Source of the DNA: Todiramphus chloris collaris
Taxonomy: Eukaryota; Chordata; Aves; Coraciiformes; Alcedinidae
Reading direction: 5' to 3'
DNA length: 64,000 nucleotides
Assembly: GCA_025345505.1 (NCBI GenBank)
Contig: JANVCC010009942.1
Location: 1,629,151-1,693,150 of the forward strand
Below the pieces are notes generated by a model that was not told the origin of the DNA, did no database searches, and saw only the letters and a program-made list of their open reading frames with translations. This document shows, piece after piece, positions 46,661 to 57,639 of this stretch (positions are counted from its first letter, which is position 1; every line of letters starts with the position of its first letter). Position numbers and translations under genes: made by a program.

Positions 46661-47225
46661 TAGATAATGAGCTGGACAGGCACAGAGGCGCCACCTATGG
46701 ATGGACTGGCCAGACAATTCCAAGAATATGAAGATAATCTCACTTCCTCCTTACAGCCCTGTTTCTTGGCTGTGGCAAAACTGCCCCCCCAATTGTCCCA
46801 GCAGTCTAAGAAGGACAAGTGTTCCTCACACATACAGACCAATAGCTTAGCTCTTAAGAGTCAGTATTTTTCTCTACAAGGGAGAGGGTACCACTAGCGC
46901 ACATAACTTGCAACTCAGTGATTCTATCTGTGTGACTAGGGCAAGGACATGAGAAAGAGGGATGGTGAACCTATCACCTGGAAACTAGAAGGTCAGGTAG
47001 AAAAGAAAAAAACAAATCAGAAGGCAAAATTACTGCTCCAATGTCTCTTCAGCAGAGTAGAACAGTGGATTGTATTTTTGACACTGATGAAGGGACTTCT
47101 GGTTTGCAGTTTAAAAAAACCTCAAGTAATGAATAGTCTGACCAGGAATGGAGGGGTCCTGCTTTTGGCCAGGTGGAGGAAAGGGTTTGCTGGACTGTGT
47201 GGGTTTGATGGCCTAGCACATCAGC
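46661..47225 (+). pseudogene. ERVL relic II: gag C-part to protease approach
   Basis: Frame 46667-46897 reads TGTEAPPMDGLARQFQEYED, SSLQPCFLAVAKLPPQLSQQ; 46949-47248 reads MRKRDGEPITWKLEGQ and GFAGLCGFDGLAH. This is the reference used to recognise the minus-strand relic at 24.3-28.3 kb. Confidence 0.7.
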
Positions 47226-47340
47226 CCTATGGGAGTATAAAGCTCTAGTACACACTGGTGCACAGTGTACTCTAATACCATTTGATTACAAAGGGACAGA
47301 ATTCATCTGTGTTTCTGGAGTGACAGAAGGAACCCAAGAA
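47226..47340 (+). pseudogene. ERVL relic II: protease
   Basis: Reads VHTGAQCTLIPFDYKGTEF. The aspartyl protease active site, normally D-T/S-G, reads H-T-G here, so the catalytic aspartate is lost. Confidence 0.7.
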
Positions 47341-48560
47341 CTGTCTCTGTTGGAGGGTGAAGTAAATCTAACTGGGCACAAGTGGCTAAAGCATCCTAAT
47401 GTGACTGGATTGGAGGCTTCATATATCCTTGTCATAGACTACCTTAGGAGAAGGAGAAGGTACTTCAAAGACCCAAAAGGGTACTATTGGTGGGCTTTTG
47501 GTATAGATGCATTGAGTACAGAGAAAAGTAAACAGCCATCTACCTTGCCTGATTTCTCAGAGGATCCTTCTGTTGTAGGATTGATGCATGTTAAAGAACA
47601 GAAGGTTCCAGTTGTTACCATGACTGCACACTGGCAACATTATCTTACTGGTCAAGACTCGCTGATTCCCATCCATAAACTGACTCAGTTATTGTAGATT
47701 CAAGGAGCAATCAGTAAGACTCATTTGTCCTTTAACAGCCTCATACTGACAGTGCAAAAAACTATCAGAGAGTGGAGGCTAACAGAGGACTATCATGGCC
47801 TGAATGGTGAAGCCACTGCTGAGTGCTGCTGCACCAGTGACGTTAGAACACTGGTATGAACTGAAGTCAAGTATAGCCAAATAGTATGTGACAGCTGATA
47901 TCACTAACACATTTTTCTCAATCCTTTTGGCCACCAAGTGCAGGCCACAGTTTGCTTTCACAGAGAGGGATATCCAGTACACTGGGAACTGCACCATGGG
48001 TGGAAACACAGTCCTGTCATTTGTCACAGATTGATACAGACTGCACTGGGAGAAGGTGAAGATTCTGAACATCTGCAGTGTATTGATGCCATCATTGTGT
48101 GGGGCAACACAGCAGAGGAAACGTTTGACAAAGGGAGAATAAACCAGATTTTTTTGAAAGATGTTTTTTCCATAAAAACAAAGGTCAAAGGACATGAACA
48201 GGAGACCCAGTTTTTAGGAATAAAATGGCAAGATGTGTGTTGTCCATATCCATGGATGTGATCAATAAAATGACAGTTACTTCTCTACAAACTAACAAAA
48301 GTAACAGAAGCTTTCTTAAGTGTAATGGGTTTTTGGTCCCGTACTACAGTCTGATTGTCATCCCTCTCTATCCAGTGACCTGTAAGAAGAACAATTTTGA
48401 ATGAGAACCTGAGCAGCATCGAGCCTTTGAACAGATTAAATGGGAGATAGTTCATGTGGTAGCCCTTGGGCCAGTCTGAGCAGAACTGGAAGTGACAAAT
48501 GTGCTCTACACCACAGCCAGGGACCACAGCCCAACCTGGAGTCTCTGGCACAAAACATGC
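47341..48560 (+). pseudogene. ERVL relic II: reverse transcriptase
   Basis: Frame 47320-47697 is open for 125 codons (LTGHKWLKHPNVTGLEASYI, FKDPKGYYWWAFGIDALSTE, SEDPSVVGLMHVKEQKVPVV). RT continues as TADITNTFFSILLATKCRPQ and, in 47938-48261, HLQCIDAIIVWGNTAEETFD. The YxDD catalytic box therefore reads CIDA: the second metal-binding aspartate is gone. FLGIKWQD follows. Frameshifts and stops are frequent. Confidence 0.8.
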
Positions 48561-49390
48561 GAAGAGACTCTAGGGTTTGCAGCTGAGAATAAACAGGATC
48601 TGAAACCTGTTATACGCCAATTGGAAAACAAATATTAGCAACATATGATTGAGTTTGAACTGCTTCAGAACTAGCTGGCACAGTTGCTCTTGGCACCTTG
48701 ATTGACTGTGCTTGGCTGGATGTCCAAAACAAGGGTCCCCTCTCTGCATCACGCAACTGAGGCTACATGGAGTAAAGTGGGTTGTACTGATAATGCTATG
48801 GGCATGAATGAGAAATCCCAGCCACTCAGGAATCCTGGAAGTGATCATGTCCTAGCCAGACGGGCAGATCTTTGACACGTTGCCAGAGGAGCTGACTTGT
48901 GCTGAAGAGGCCCCACTGTATAATATATTAGCAGAAAATTAAAAGCAATATGCCCTGTTTAAAGTTGGATCCTGTTGTATTGTGGGAAGACACCAAAGGT
49001 GGAAAGCTGCTGTGTGGAGTCACAGAAACTGTGAAGCAAATCACTTTGCACAAGTGAAAACCATCCATCTGGCTTTAGATATTCCTGAATGAAAAAAATG
49101 GTCAGTACTTCATCTCTATAATGATTGCTGGCAAATGCTCTGTGGATCTGCCTACAGCAATGGAAATGAATCAACTGGCAGTGCAGAGTTTAGTCCATCT
49201 GAGATGCTGAATTGTGGCAAGATATTGCTGCCCAGGTGGATAACCTGGTTGTAAAATTATATCACATAGATGCTGACATACCCAAGAGTCATGCCACTGA
49301 AGAACATCAAAACAATGAGCAGGCAGACAAGGCTGCTGGAACTGAAGAGGATCAGGTAGATCTGGATGGGAACATAAGGGTGAGCAACTT
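48561..49390 (+). pseudogene. ERVL relic II: RT connection and RNase H
   Basis: Decayed text includes KQYALF-like KVGSCCIVGRHQRWKAAVW at 48.96 kb and AQVKTIHLALDI, then WQDIAAQVDNLVVKLYHIDA and HATEEHQNNEQADKAAGTEE (49212-49394). The first RNase H acidic position reads KVGS, so catalytic acid is lost. Confidence 0.7.
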
Positions 49391-50080
49391 ATAGCTCAGT
49401 AGGCCCATGTCGCATCAGGACATCTAGGAAGGGCTGCAACATACAAGGGGCTAATGACGGAGGGGTGGACTTGACCATTAATGCACAGATTATCCATGAA
49501 TGTAAAATGTGCACCATAATCAAACAAGCCAACAGGCTAAAAACTTTTTTAAGGGACAATGGCTGAAATATCAACATGGTGAAGCCTGGAAGATTGATTA
49601 TATCACTCCACCATGAACCTGACATGTGCTTACAACAGAGGAAGTGAGTACTGGATGGTTGGAAACATACCCTGTGACTCATGCTTCTGCCTGGAATACC
49701 ATCTTGGGCTTTGGAAAGCAAGTTTTATGGTGACATGGCACTCCTGAAAGAATTTAATCAGACAATGGGACTCATTTCTGAAACTTCATAAACACCTGGG
49801 CCAAGATGCTGCCATTGAGTGGGGGCATCACATCCCCTATTATGCATGAGCCTCCAGGAAAAATGAAAGATACAGTGGACTGTTAAAAACTACAGAGAGT
49901 ATGGGACATTCAAGCACTGGAATGCAAATTTAGCAGAAGCCACTTGGCTAGTAAAAAGTAGAAGATGTGCCAGTTGAACTGGCCCTGCCCAATCAAACCC
50001 CCTGGGCACTCTGGGAAGAGATAAAGTCCCAGCAGTATATATAAGAAACTTGTAGAGGAGTTTTTGTCTAGCAACAGACA
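49391..50080 (+). pseudogene. ERVL relic II: integrase
   Basis: HHCC region (HECKMCTIIKQANRLK) at 49.5 kb, then core text near 49.6-49.8 kb (a recognisable D-x-x-T block and SDNGTH-like QTMGLIS where the second acid is lost), ending YREYGTFKHWNANLAEATWL, ... KVPAVYI by 50.05 kb. Many stops. No env follows, as expected of ERVL. Confidence 0.7.
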
Positions 50081-50382
50081 TGTGAGCAATCCAGCCTTCA
50101 TAAGCTAACAGAATTTACTGCAAGAATGAGGCCTCAAGGTCAGCTACAGCTGCAAGGGAGGAAGATAGCTAAGAGAATAACAACTCCCTGAATCCAAGAA
50201 GGAAGATAAGGGAAAATATTGCTGTGTGCCTGCCGTGTTGACACAATGAAGTCACCAGTCATGTATAATTAAGAGTGCATAGCTTTTTACCAATGACCAA
50301 TTGGTAAAAAGTGACCAATCATGTAGAGGTTAGTAGTGCATGTTAGGAATAGTGAGATACATAAGCAACTATGTAACCCATA

Positions 50383-50486
50383 TGTCGCGGTTTAGGGTCA
50401 GGGCAGCCCCTAAAACCTATAACAGACGCNNNNNNNNNNTAAAATTACTGAACAGAATTAGTTCTGTTTTCACTCAAACCAGGACA
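50383..50486 (-). mobile_element. Family C LTR, interior missing at an assembly gap
   Basis: Left end TGTCGCGGTTTAGGGTCAG and right end ...caaaccaggaca are those of a minus-strand family C LTR. Only 47 and 47 bases remain around the gap. Both sides carry cccata (50377-50382 and 50487-50492), a perfect 6-bp TSD, so the insertion is real and the interior is unassembled. Confidence 0.85.
50430..50439. other. Assembly gap (10 N)
   Basis: Ten N bases. Other family C copies are 715-809 bp, so at least about 620-715 bp is missing, or several kb if a provirus is present. Confidence 0.95.
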
Positions 50487-50623
50487 CCCATAATAAATGG
50501 CATTCACTTGATCACATTGGTCTGTGTGTGACTGTCCATTATGGTCTAGCACTGGGTCTATATACTTTGTCTTGCACCAAACCATAATCTTTTTCCTCAC
50601 ACTGCTTTAACAATATTCATTTG

Positions 50624-50735
50624 TTGGTGGTGTGGTTTGTTTTTTTGTTTTTTGTTTTTTTCTTTATTGCTTTCTTTGTTGTTTAGTTGTTTTGGTTTGG
50701 TTTTTTACTGGTTTGTTTGGTTTTTTTTTCTATGA
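50624..50735. repeat. G/T-rich low-complexity tract
   Basis: Ttgttttttg-type sequence, the strand complement in kind of the A/C tract at 44 kb. Confidence 0.85.
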
Positions 50736-51466
50736 AAGCAATAGTGTCAAGGTAACAGGCAACCAGGTAGGCAAAAGAAGTGGAAGCCTGTTTTTGTGTT
50801 ACCTCATTGTTCCATTAGATTTCATCCACTTCTCAAACATAGCACTGGAAGTTGTTCTACAGTTTCTTATATCATGGGTACAGACCGGAGCTCTCGTTCA
50901 GACAGGGTCCCATCATTTGTCCAATGCTGTTGATCAATTTTATCTCCAAGTAGGTGCTCTATTCTATGCTAAAGGAAGAAAAACTATTAGCAATAGATAA
51001 TTCTTCCCAAGAAAATTCTCTATATACAAACATAGTTTAAAAAAACTCCAAACAACAAACAGTTAAGTTTTAGAAAGCCAAACTGTAGTTTTTCATATAC
51101 CTATTCCAATTTATATATACCATTTCATATCTGTATGAAATAATATCAGATGCCACCTGTATCTGGAAGATAAGCCAGGTCTACATCTTAAATTGCAGAT
51201 GGAAACTGAAGACTACTCTGAGCTATATTTCAGACTTGTATGTAGTCAGTTTTCTATCTCAACTAAATATATGTGTAACTGCTTTTAGCTCCATCAAGGG
51301 ACAGTCAATGCACTTTAGTTTAGCGCAAACAAACCAGCTTTTATCTATAGGCTGAACACCTTTCACATTTGTAGATTTGTAGCTTGTCAAAACACAACTA
51401 GGTGTCTGAACCAGTTACCATATCTCAGCTGAAGTGCTTGAAATTAAATATTACCTCATAGGCACT
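50736..51466. other. Single-copy-looking interval
   Basis: Nothing recognised. Confidence 0.35.
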
Positions 51467-52912
51467 TGTCTCGTCCCACTCAGTGGACAACGAGGGAGGT
51501 GAATCTTTGGGATCCCCTGAAAGAGGCTGTCCCTGCACGGCAGGGCAGACGGGGCAGCAGAGTCACAACACTGACTCCGAGGAACAATAACAAAACAGTT
51601 TATTAACTCTCCCTAATAGAGCAATCAAACAGTACGGATAAAAGGGTTAATCTTTGTAGGCAATTATTTTATGGCGCAACCGAATTTTGAGGAGGAGGAA
51701 GAAAGTTATTAGAGAAGAGGAAAAGAGAGGAGAGGTGAGGGAGTGAGTAAGAGAGATAGAGAGTAGGATAAAGAGAAAAGGTTATCAACACCCGTGGATC
51801 CAGCGACGTCTCACTCGATCAATCCAAGTCTTCAGTTCTTTGGTGGTGGGTGCACCCCAGTCAATATTTTTCTGTCCCTTTTATACCCTTGAGGTATCTG
51901 GGTGGCATTCCCAACTTCCACAGGAAGTGGTGTTGTCACGGTTTAGGGTCAGGGCAGCCCCTTAAACCTATAACAGACGCTCTCTGTTAACCCCCCTCCC
52001 TCCCCAGAGGGGAAGAGAAAGGGAATAAGGGAGAGAGACTTAACGATTAGAAAAGGAAACTAGAACAGCTTTAATGAAAAGGGAAAATAATAATTATAAA
52101 AATGGAATATATACAAATATATACAAAACCAGTATTGAACCCAACCCCCCTGATGGTAATTACATCACCGTCACCAGTGATGTTGTGCAGGCACCGGGGG
52201 AGTCCCAGACTGGGCCCCGCAGCAGATGGGAGCTGTGTTCAGGAGCTGGATTCTGGTACCGGGTTCAGGAACACGCAGATCAGATCAAAGGCAGAATGGA
52301 CAGAGTCCTCCTTGGGTGCTCCAAGGAAGGAACCAAAAGAGGACCCAAGCCAAGCCAAGCAAAAGCTGGCAAAGCAGTTTTGAGTCACCCGTCCTGTCCG
52401 CTCCTCCCTGAAGGTGCAGCCTTTCACTTTCTGCACCCCCCAATGTGGTACACAGGACCCAGCAGTGGCCTTGGTCTATATACCAATCCTTGGTAGTAAC
52501 TCTAAACATAAGGTGTTATCACTGCTAGAAGCAGGCACTGTCTGTGAGAACAGGCTACTAACTTCAGAAAGTGCAGTTAATTAGAAGAACCAAGCTGAAA
52601 AGTAAAATTACTGAACAGAATTAGTTCTGTTTTCACTCAAACCAGGACAGTTGTTGATCTGCATAAGCTCCATGAGCTAGAAGTAGTGTGGCTCCTGCCA
52701 TTCACCTCCCCATGACGCAGTCAGCAAGAGCACTTAACTAAAGAAAAGACAGAGTCCCACCTATGCAGAACCTATCTCTTCCTTTTGTCTGCAAGGAGCC
52801 AAAGGGGGGCACAGAGACATTAAAAGCAATCAACACCTCTCCCTTACAGACAGGTCTTTCCAGACCTTATCACCACACAAGGTTAGAGGCAAACAACAGC
52901 CAGGCTCTTACA
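51467..52912 (-). mobile_element. Solo LTR, family E, perfect TSD GCACT, split by family C
   Basis: Plus-strand termini TGTCTCGTCCCACTCAG...aggctcttaca, flanked by GCACT at 51462-51466 and 52913-52917. Contains the AATAAA complement (cagtttattaactc), a gaga purine tract and ttttatacccttgagg (TATA complement). About 726 bp without the inserted family C LTR. Confidence 0.88.
51935..52649 (-). mobile_element. Solo LTR, family C, within family E
   Basis: TGTCACGGTTTAGGG...aaaccaggaca, 715 bp; flanks ggtgt and gttgt differ at one base. About 90 bp shorter than 24855-25663 owing to an internal deletion near 52375. Confidence 0.85.
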
Positions 52913-52917
52913 GCACT

Positions 52918-53593
52918 GCATTGCAAACCATAGTTGGGCTGTTTATCACAGAAAATCTGTAAAACCTTTTCATAAATATTAAGTAAGGAAAAATATTATA
53001 GTAGCATTTTTTTGTTTCTTCTAAGTTTCCTTAAGAAATTACTAATTACCTAGTATAAAGGAAAACATCTGCTATTTTAGTTAACCATTTAATAATTTTC
53101 ATTCTACACTAAATCCCTTTTTGACCATCTACAGTGTAAAGCAGCAAGGATTATTTTAAACTTGTAGATGAATACAGAGAGGAAGATTCATAGTAAGAAG
53201 GTAAGCAGAGAAATGTAAACAAAGACATTTCCTTAGCAAGAACTGAAGTTATGACCTTGATTTCACTGTTAAGTCTGCAGCACTATATCATTTTTATCTA
53301 TCACACAGGTGGAATGAGACAATGACAACCATACATGTGTTCCTATTTTTACAGAAACTAGTTTTGGGTTTTTTCCACTCTGTCTCTGTACAATGCAGTT
53401 TGATCTATTATCTCCAGTGACTTTAATCATTTTGGAAATAACTTTTCTGTACTGGGAAAATGCCATGGACTCTGTTTAATTACAGATCTGCACCATCTTG
53501 ACCGTGACAGCCACTGTAGCAAATCCACAGACACCACTGTGTTCCCACCACATAACATTCCCTACAAAACACTACTGGGTGGGGGTGGGTAGG
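52918..53593. other. Single-copy-looking interval
   Basis: Nothing recognised. Confidence 0.35.
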
Positions 53594-53642
53594 GGAAGGA
53601 AGGAAGGAAGGAAGGAAGGAAGGAAGGAAGGAAGGAAGGAAG
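53594..53642. repeat. (GGAA)n microsatellite, about 12 units
   Basis: Uninterrupted ggaa repeats. Confidence 0.98.
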
Positions 53643-53880
53643 TCGATTAAAAGAATTCAGCATTTCAGTAGGATATTATTACTACTTAGCAAAAGCAGGA
53701 AAGACTGGCAACTATCTAGAATTATCATCCAACGTAGTGAGATTGTTACATATCAAGAAGAAACATTTAAGAGGCCTCAGGCAGGAATGCAAGCAAGAAT
53801 ATCAGCTTTGATTAGCACATCCTGGAGGAAGCAAATGTTGTATGGGGCCTCAGATAAGAACAAAATCAAGGAACACCAGG

Positions 53881-54702
53881 TGTTATAAATGAGACCAAAA
53901 TCATCTTTAAATAAAAAAATAAAAAAATAAAAATTTATTAGTGATGGGGAATGAGCAAGCAGTGCTGGGTGCACGGGGAGTCTGAGCTCCACCAACATGC
54001 ACCCAAGATGTCAAGCAAGCAGGCATTTATTACACTAAATCATGAATATCCAACAGCGTTAACTACATATTCATTCTGTGGGGTTGGATTATTATAATCA
54101 GGTCCAGGAACTCATTATCATAGGTCCCCTCCCTTTGGCACTTGCACACTGGTGTCTGGTGGTCGTGGGCCGGGGTCTTCAGGAGGAAGGCCCCCAGTCT
54201 TCCTCGCAATGTACTTTTCACCTTTTGTCTCAAAATGATGAGTCAGGAATCAGAGGGTTGGTGTGATCTGGCTTATCTGCAGGGAGGCTCTCCTGTCTCC
54301 TGTCTCCTATCTTCTTGTCTGGGACTTAGTTCCCTTATCTACAAAGACCAAAACTACACAAGACAGGCTACAGGATTTAGGAGAACCTTGATAACTTTCA
54401 AGGCTATGTGAGACAAAACACAACTTACAACTATGTAAGACAAGACACAATTTACGGCTATGTAAAACAAGCTGCAATTACAAGGCTACTAAACTAAAAT
54501 TTATGATGACATTTACAACTCAGGCCTCAGCCAGGCCTGTATCCAGTGGGAGCAGGGATGATGTCCTGGAGGGCCGAGTCCCCAGTATAGCAGAATACAT
54601 TTGGTACCTTTCCATACCTGATTTGGTGCTTTTATTAGAGCAAACCAGCTTAAGCAATTGGTACAAAGTTTGATGAACAAACAATTCACAGTTTATCACG
54701 CA
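53881..54702 (-). mobile_element. LTR, family B, inserted in family A
   Basis: Plus-strand start TGTTATAAATGAGACC, end near tttatcacgca. Contains complement of AATAAA at 53.94 and 54.03 kb and matches the complement of 890-1350. Three ~27-bp tandem units lie at 54400-54485. No clean TSD, consistent with the accompanying deletion. Confidence 0.7.
54400..54485. repeat. Three ~27-bp tandem units in LTR U3
   Basis: Units of the form (a)ggctatgt-agacaa-acacaa-ttac; likely U3 enhancer-type repeats of the family B LTR. Confidence 0.7.
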
Positions 54703-55081
54703 GGTAAGTCCCTCAGAGATCCAGGCTGCATGCATGTGTAACAACTATTTATTTAGGATACTTAGTTCCTGGAAATAGAATCAATATGTATAAGCTTTCT
54801 GGGAACACTAATGCCTATGTATGTAAAGGTGGGAGTATAAGTTTGGACAGGACCAGGTATGGTATGCACAATAGGTGGAACTATCCCCTGTGCATCTGGT
54901 GCCACTATAAAGAAATGCCTGCTTTCTAATGATAAATTGAGTGTTAAGAGAGTTCTTCATTTACCAGAGTTTTGGTAACAAGACTACTGAACATGTCCAA
55001 AAGACAACACATAAAAAGATAACAACTATGAGTAACATTAAAGCTTGTTGTTTAAAATTATAATTTACAGAAAATAAAGAC

Positions 55082-55238
55082 CATGACTGGTGCTGCCAGT
55101 TGTTGTTCACCCTTCTTCTCTAAAAGGCTGTATATAAGACTCAACTGAAACAAAGCTTGAGTGAGTGGTGCAGTGCTGTTCTCTTTGTTAAGGAAATCAA
55201 TCAGCTCAAATGCCTTTTCAAGAGACTCTTTTCCTAGA
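55082..55238 (-). CDS. LNPEP: LNPEP-like aminopeptidase, C-terminal-domain exon (possible splice-junction defect)
   Basis: The minus strand reads LGKESLEKAFELIDFLNKEN, STAPLTQALFQLSLIYSLLE, KKGEQQLAAPVM. This is the ERAP1_C-type helical domain of M1 zinc aminopeptidases and follows the LNPEP (leucyl-cystinyl aminopeptidase, a type II membrane enzyme cleaving peptide hormones and trimming antigens) pattern more closely than ERAP1: the TAP-x-TxALFQ-x-LIYxLLEK run is LNPEP-like. The acceptor is ttgacttgtag, then the exon. The upstream exon leaves one base, so two bases are needed before the leucine codon, but only one (t) is present: 157 bp instead of 158. The donor (atg-gtcttt) is also weak. 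It may be a pseudogenised copy, a sex-linked gametolog in decay or a sequencing error. Confidence 0.75.
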
Positions 55239-56008
55239 CTACAAGTCAATGAACACAAACATTAAAATGGTTTTCAAAACAAAAGTACTCCCTGAAACAA
55301 AGTCAGAAGTGATGCTCTCCCTTAAATTAAGGAGGAATAGGTGAATAGAGCAAATACCATAAGAAACACTTTAGATGTAGAGATTTTTATATTATAGCAT
55401 TAGTAAGATAGCAACAAAGCAACAATGGCCACTAACATGCCTTCAATTAACAAAAATCAAAATAGGTAAGAGCGTGACAATGAAGTCTGAAAATATTTAT
55501 CATAAATGAGGGAACTTCGATACAAGAATCAGCTGTCAAAGAGGTCATCCAGAATGTTCAGACTCAACAGCTCTGCTGGCAGTGGTGAAAGACAGTAGAG
55601 GAAGCCAGTAAGTGATGAGGTGGCAAACAGCTTACTTATCTGCAATGAAGCACTCATTGCCAGAGTACAGGAGAACAGTCTGCTAGGCAGATTATCAGAC
55701 ATTAGGAAAACAGTGTCTTCCAGAAATGGAAACTATCATGTGGCTCTCTGTGATTCAAATAAGTGGATGCTGCTATAAAAAACAGGGAAATAAAACTAAC
55801 AGCAATATGGAAGCATCAGTGAAATAACTGAAAAATAGTCACTGAAAAAAAAAAAAATTAGTGAATGACAAACAGTTTCAATAGGTTAATAAAGATGAAT
55901 TAAAACTTCCCTGAAGCAGTATTCTCAAGAATCTATGCCTGATGTTCTTTGACCTGGAAAAAACTTTAATCACATAATAACTATGTTTTCCAATATAAAG
56001 GTCTTAAC

Positions 56009-56188
56009 CTGCAAGGCTGAAGATATTACTAATCAAATTGGCTCTGTCTTTAGAACTCAAAGCAGTGTGGGGTTTTTTTAACAGATCAATCACTGTTTTC
56101 CAGTCTTCAGCACAGCATACTATATAAAAGCCATTCATGTCCACATTGAATTTTATCCATTCCACCTCTTCTGTAAGTTCAATGACAG
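56009..56188 (-). CDS. LNPEP: LNPEP-like aminopeptidase, exon preceding the 55-kb one
   Basis: A 180-bp exon with acceptor ctacccattag and donor gcag-gttaag. It reads VIELTEEVEWIKFNVDMNGF, YIVCCAEDWKTVIDLLKKPH, TALSSKDRANLISNIFSLAG. The NMNGYYIV-like block, then SxKDRANLIxNIFxLAG, is the hinge into the C-terminal helical domain of LNPEP/ERAP enzymes; KDRANLI...LAG favours LNPEP. It begins in phase 2 and ends with one base of the next codon. The catalytic HEXXH exons, upstream on the minus strand, were not found before the class II provirus at 60.1 kb; the later C-terminal exons were not found downstream either. Confidence 0.85.
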
Positions 56189-56219
56189 CTAATGGGTAGA
56201 TAATCAGCAGCAAAAACAA

Positions 56220-56781
56220 ACATTTAGCAACTGTTCATTCAAGTCCAAATCTATGAAGTACACTTGTTCCAGGGAGTCAGTAAATCCTTTTCCACACAGT
56301 AGTTGCCCCTACTATGAAGAAGTAGCCAGTACAAAGGTTACAGGAGAAGGCTCCAAAATTTCAGGTTTACTTTCTTCTTCCTACATCTGATTGAACAAAC
56401 AGTATTACAATCTGCCCCAAGTTGTATCTATGCAGTTAACTACTTAGTACAGTAATTCTTCTCTTTCTGTCCAGTTTCTCCTTTTAAACAGCTCCATATC
56501 CTTTCTGTCCATTCTCATACACATACAAAGAGCAGTTACATACATCATGTAAAGAAACAGAGAATTTGAGACAGCATTATAGACAGCATATAAAAAGACA
56601 CATTCTAGTTTCAATGTCAACTAGATTTAAGAAGAGAGGCTTTGAGAATAAGCTCTTCATTTCAGTTGATTCTGTGACTACTACCAAAAATGTCAATTTG
56701 CATAGCACATAGCACAATGCCTTTGAAATTTAGCAAATATTCTACCCCAAACCATTTTGTACATCTCTCCTACTCTCATAT
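56220..56781. other. Presumed intron of the aminopeptidase gene
   Basis: Nothing recognised. Confidence 0.4.
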
Positions 56782-57350
56782 TGTTATATATCAAGAACAG
56801 AAACTTTGTAAGAAGACTCAGGCAGGAATGCAAGCAAGGATATCAACTTCTACATCTGTGACTGGCACATCCTGGAGGAGCCAAGTGTTGTATGGGGCCT
56901 CAGATAAGAACACAATCGAGGACATCAACTGTGTCTGGCATCCTGCAGGAGCACATAGACTAGCTGAGCCAGTTAAGAAAGATCCTACAAACAAAGGGAT
57001 GGGCTATGATAAGACCTTATATGGAAGGAGGCCTCAAAGGACACTAAGAGACCCCTCTTCCACAACCACTAGGGACCATCAAGGACCCCCAGGGAAGTCC
57101 AGGCTGTATGCATGCATAACAACTATGCATTTAGGATAATTAGTTCCTGGAAATAGAATCAATATGTATAAGCTTTCTGGGAAAACAAATATATGTAAAG
57201 GGGGGTATAACTTTGGACAGGGGCCAGGTATGGTATACATGATAGGTGGATCTATCCCCTGTGCATCTGGTGCTGCAGTAAAGAAAAGCCTGCTTTCTAA
57301 TAATAAATTGAGTGTTAGAGAGTTCTTCATTTACCGCAGTTTTGGTAACA
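56782..57350 (+). mobile_element. Solo LTR, family A, 4-bp TSD ATAT
   Basis: TGTTATATATCAAGAAC...ttttggtaaca, 569 bp, flanked by atat on both sides. AATAAA at 57302-57307. The best reference copy of family A. Confidence 0.88.
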
Positions 57351-57639
57351 ATATCCACCTGATGAGAGGAATATGTAGCACTCAGCAACAGCTACGCAGA
57401 AGTTTAAACAAATTTGTACTTTTGATGCATTTTATCTACTCTTCCAGATTGAATTTATGTGCTTATAGTTGTTTTGATTATGTGGCCCATTTCAACACCT
57501 GCAAGAAAACCAGGGCCTTAGGACCACTTTCACATTATTGTTCTCTCTTTAACAGATGATTAAAGGTGGTTATGTAAGATAATGCGCTTCAAGCTACAAA
57601 AACAATGTAGTCTTTAGCAGCATAGTCCAAGAAACCACA
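57351..57639. other. Short unannotated interval
   Basis: Nothing recognised. Confidence 0.35.

Larger units (their letters stand above)
50081..50545 (+). mobile_element. Possible 3' LTR of ERVL relic II
   Basis: The sequence follows the integrase end, contains a small inverted repeat (ttaccaatgaccaattggtaa) and an AATAAA just right of a family C insertion (about 50491). Position suggests the 3' LTR, but I could not pair it with a 5' LTR. Confidence 0.35.
53744..54980 (+). mobile_element. LTR, family A, split by family B
   Basis: TGTTACATATCAAG...ttttggtaaca. Left part 53744-53880 and right part 54703-54980 align with 56782-57350, but about 160 bp of the family A middle are absent at the junction. 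Flanks agat and agac fit a 4-bp TSD with one mismatch. Confidence 0.8.

Noticed and set aside
55082..56188. ERAP1 or ERAP2 rather than LNPEP
   Set aside because: The KDRANLI...LAG and TAP-x-TxALFQ...LIYxLLEK runs follow LNPEP; still, a bird-specific ERAP-like paralogue is not fully excluded.
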